A DNA stretch of 6,302 nt from Pseudomonadaceae bacterium (GTDB taxonomy: Bacteria > Pseudomonadota > Alphaproteobacteria > UBA2136 > UBA6156). The stretch's first letter is position 1, and every line of letters begins with the position of its first letter. The position numbers and the translations under genes are program-made. Of the stretch, positions 6,031-6,302 are shown piece after piece. Under the pieces are notes generated by a model. It saw only the letters and a program-made list of their open reading frames with translations, did no database searches and was not told the origin of the DNA. The DNA lies in assembly GCA_947464215.1 (NCBI GenBank), contig CANHVX010000058.1, forward strand, positions 1 through 6,302. Reading direction: 5' to 3'.

Positions 6031-6054
6031 CATGCCGGCCCTCGGGCCGGCATG
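6031..6054. terminator. Strong hairpin between convergent genes
   Basis: CATGCCGGCC (6031-6040) pairs perfectly with GGCCGGCATG (6045-6054) around the loop CTCG. Read on the minus strand, the stem is followed by TTTGTGGTTAATTA, a fair U-rich tail, so it is most likely the terminator of the aconitase gene. On the plus strand there is no U-tract (TCGCATGTGGGG follows), but it may still limit read-through from the small-ORF pair, whose stop is 11 bases away. Confidence 0.75.
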
Positions 6055-6072
6055 TCGCATGTGGGGTGGTCG

Positions 6073-6302
6073 TTAAGCCGCTTTGGCCTTCAGCGCATTC
6101 AGCGCCGAACCCGCCTTAAACCAGCCAATCTGCTCGGCGTTCATGGTGTGGTTGAGCGCGATTTTCACGCTGCTGCCATCGGCATGGGTCACGGTGGCCA
6201 TCAGCGGTTTGCCGGGGGTCAGGGCGCTCAGGTCGTGGAAGGTGAAGCGGTCGGTGGCTTCAATCAGGTCGTAGTCACTCGGGTTGCCGAAGGTAAGGGG
6301 CA
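6073..6302 (-). CDS. acn: Aconitate hydratase, mitochondrial type, C-terminal 75 residues (partial, runs off right edge)
   Basis: Fe-S enzyme of the TCA cycle interconverting citrate and isocitrate; only the end of its C-terminal swivel domain is in the window. The minus-strand frame is open from the edge to TAA at 6073-6075. It reads LTFGNPSDYDLIE, HDLSALTPGKPL, HADGSSVKIALNHTMN, then EQIGWFKAGSALNALK. From memory this follows the end of human ACO2 closely (LTFADPADYNKI, LKDFTPGKPL, LLNHTFN, QIEWFRAGSALNRMK). It does not match the E. coli AcnA ending (ISGLQNLQPG with NDGILHYVIR). The call of the mitochondrial-like aconitase subfamily is therefore firm at the C-terminus, but the catalytic Fe-S cysteines are outside the window. 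It is transcribed convergently with the small-ORF pair. Confidence 0.9.
   Translation of the reverse strand, partial: PLTFGNPSDYDLIEATDRFTFHDLSALTPGKPLMATVTHADGSSVKIALNHTMNAEQIGWFKAGSALNALKAKAA

Overview
The window looks like chromosomal DNA from a GC-rich alphaproteobacterium. The evidence is a divergent pair of signal recognition particle genes (ftsY on the minus strand, ffh on the plus strand), an ffh-rpsP-rimM order, and a bS16 protein with a long Ala/Glu/Lys tail of the kind seen in Alphaproteobacteria. No rRNA, tRNA, insertion sequence or CRISPR array is visible. The placement rests on gene order and protein motifs read by eye.

Layout. Positions 1-2759 hold a minus-strand three-gene operon. 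It runs from a secreted helical-repeat/membrane protein of unknown function (1860-2759), through the SRP receptor ftsY (888-1844), to the 5' 291 codons of pgi, glucose-6-phosphate isomerase (1-873, cut by the window edge). A 61-bp divergent intergenic region with a perfect 6-bp-arm palindrome separates this operon from ffh (2821-4167), the SRP GTPase. A 193-bp leader follows, with a consensus TTGACA -35 box and GC-rich hairpins, then rpsP (bS16, 4361-4867) and rimM (4872-5384), four bases apart.

At rimM the usual order ends: trmD and rplS are not there. In their place a well-formed sigma70-type promoter, with an imperfect inverted repeat in its spacer, drives two short overlapping ORFs (5467-5682 and 5675-6019) that I cannot name with confidence. 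They overlap by ATGGATAA just after a run of eight G. Loss of one G would fuse them into one protein of about 183 residues. The second ORF has a faint resemblance to the N-terminal region of PHA synthases. A strong hairpin (6031-6054) separates them from a convergent minus-strand gene end (6073-6302), which reads clearly as the C-terminus of a mitochondrial-type (ACO2-like) aconitase.

Function. ffh and ftsY encode the two GTPases of co-translational membrane targeting. rpsP and rimM encode a 30S protein and the 16S maturation factor that acts at that stage of assembly. pgi and the aconitase are central carbon metabolism genes that happen to be neighbours. The most unusual parts are the two-ORF cassette with its promoter and G8 tract, the aconitase type, and the duplicated tail of bS16.
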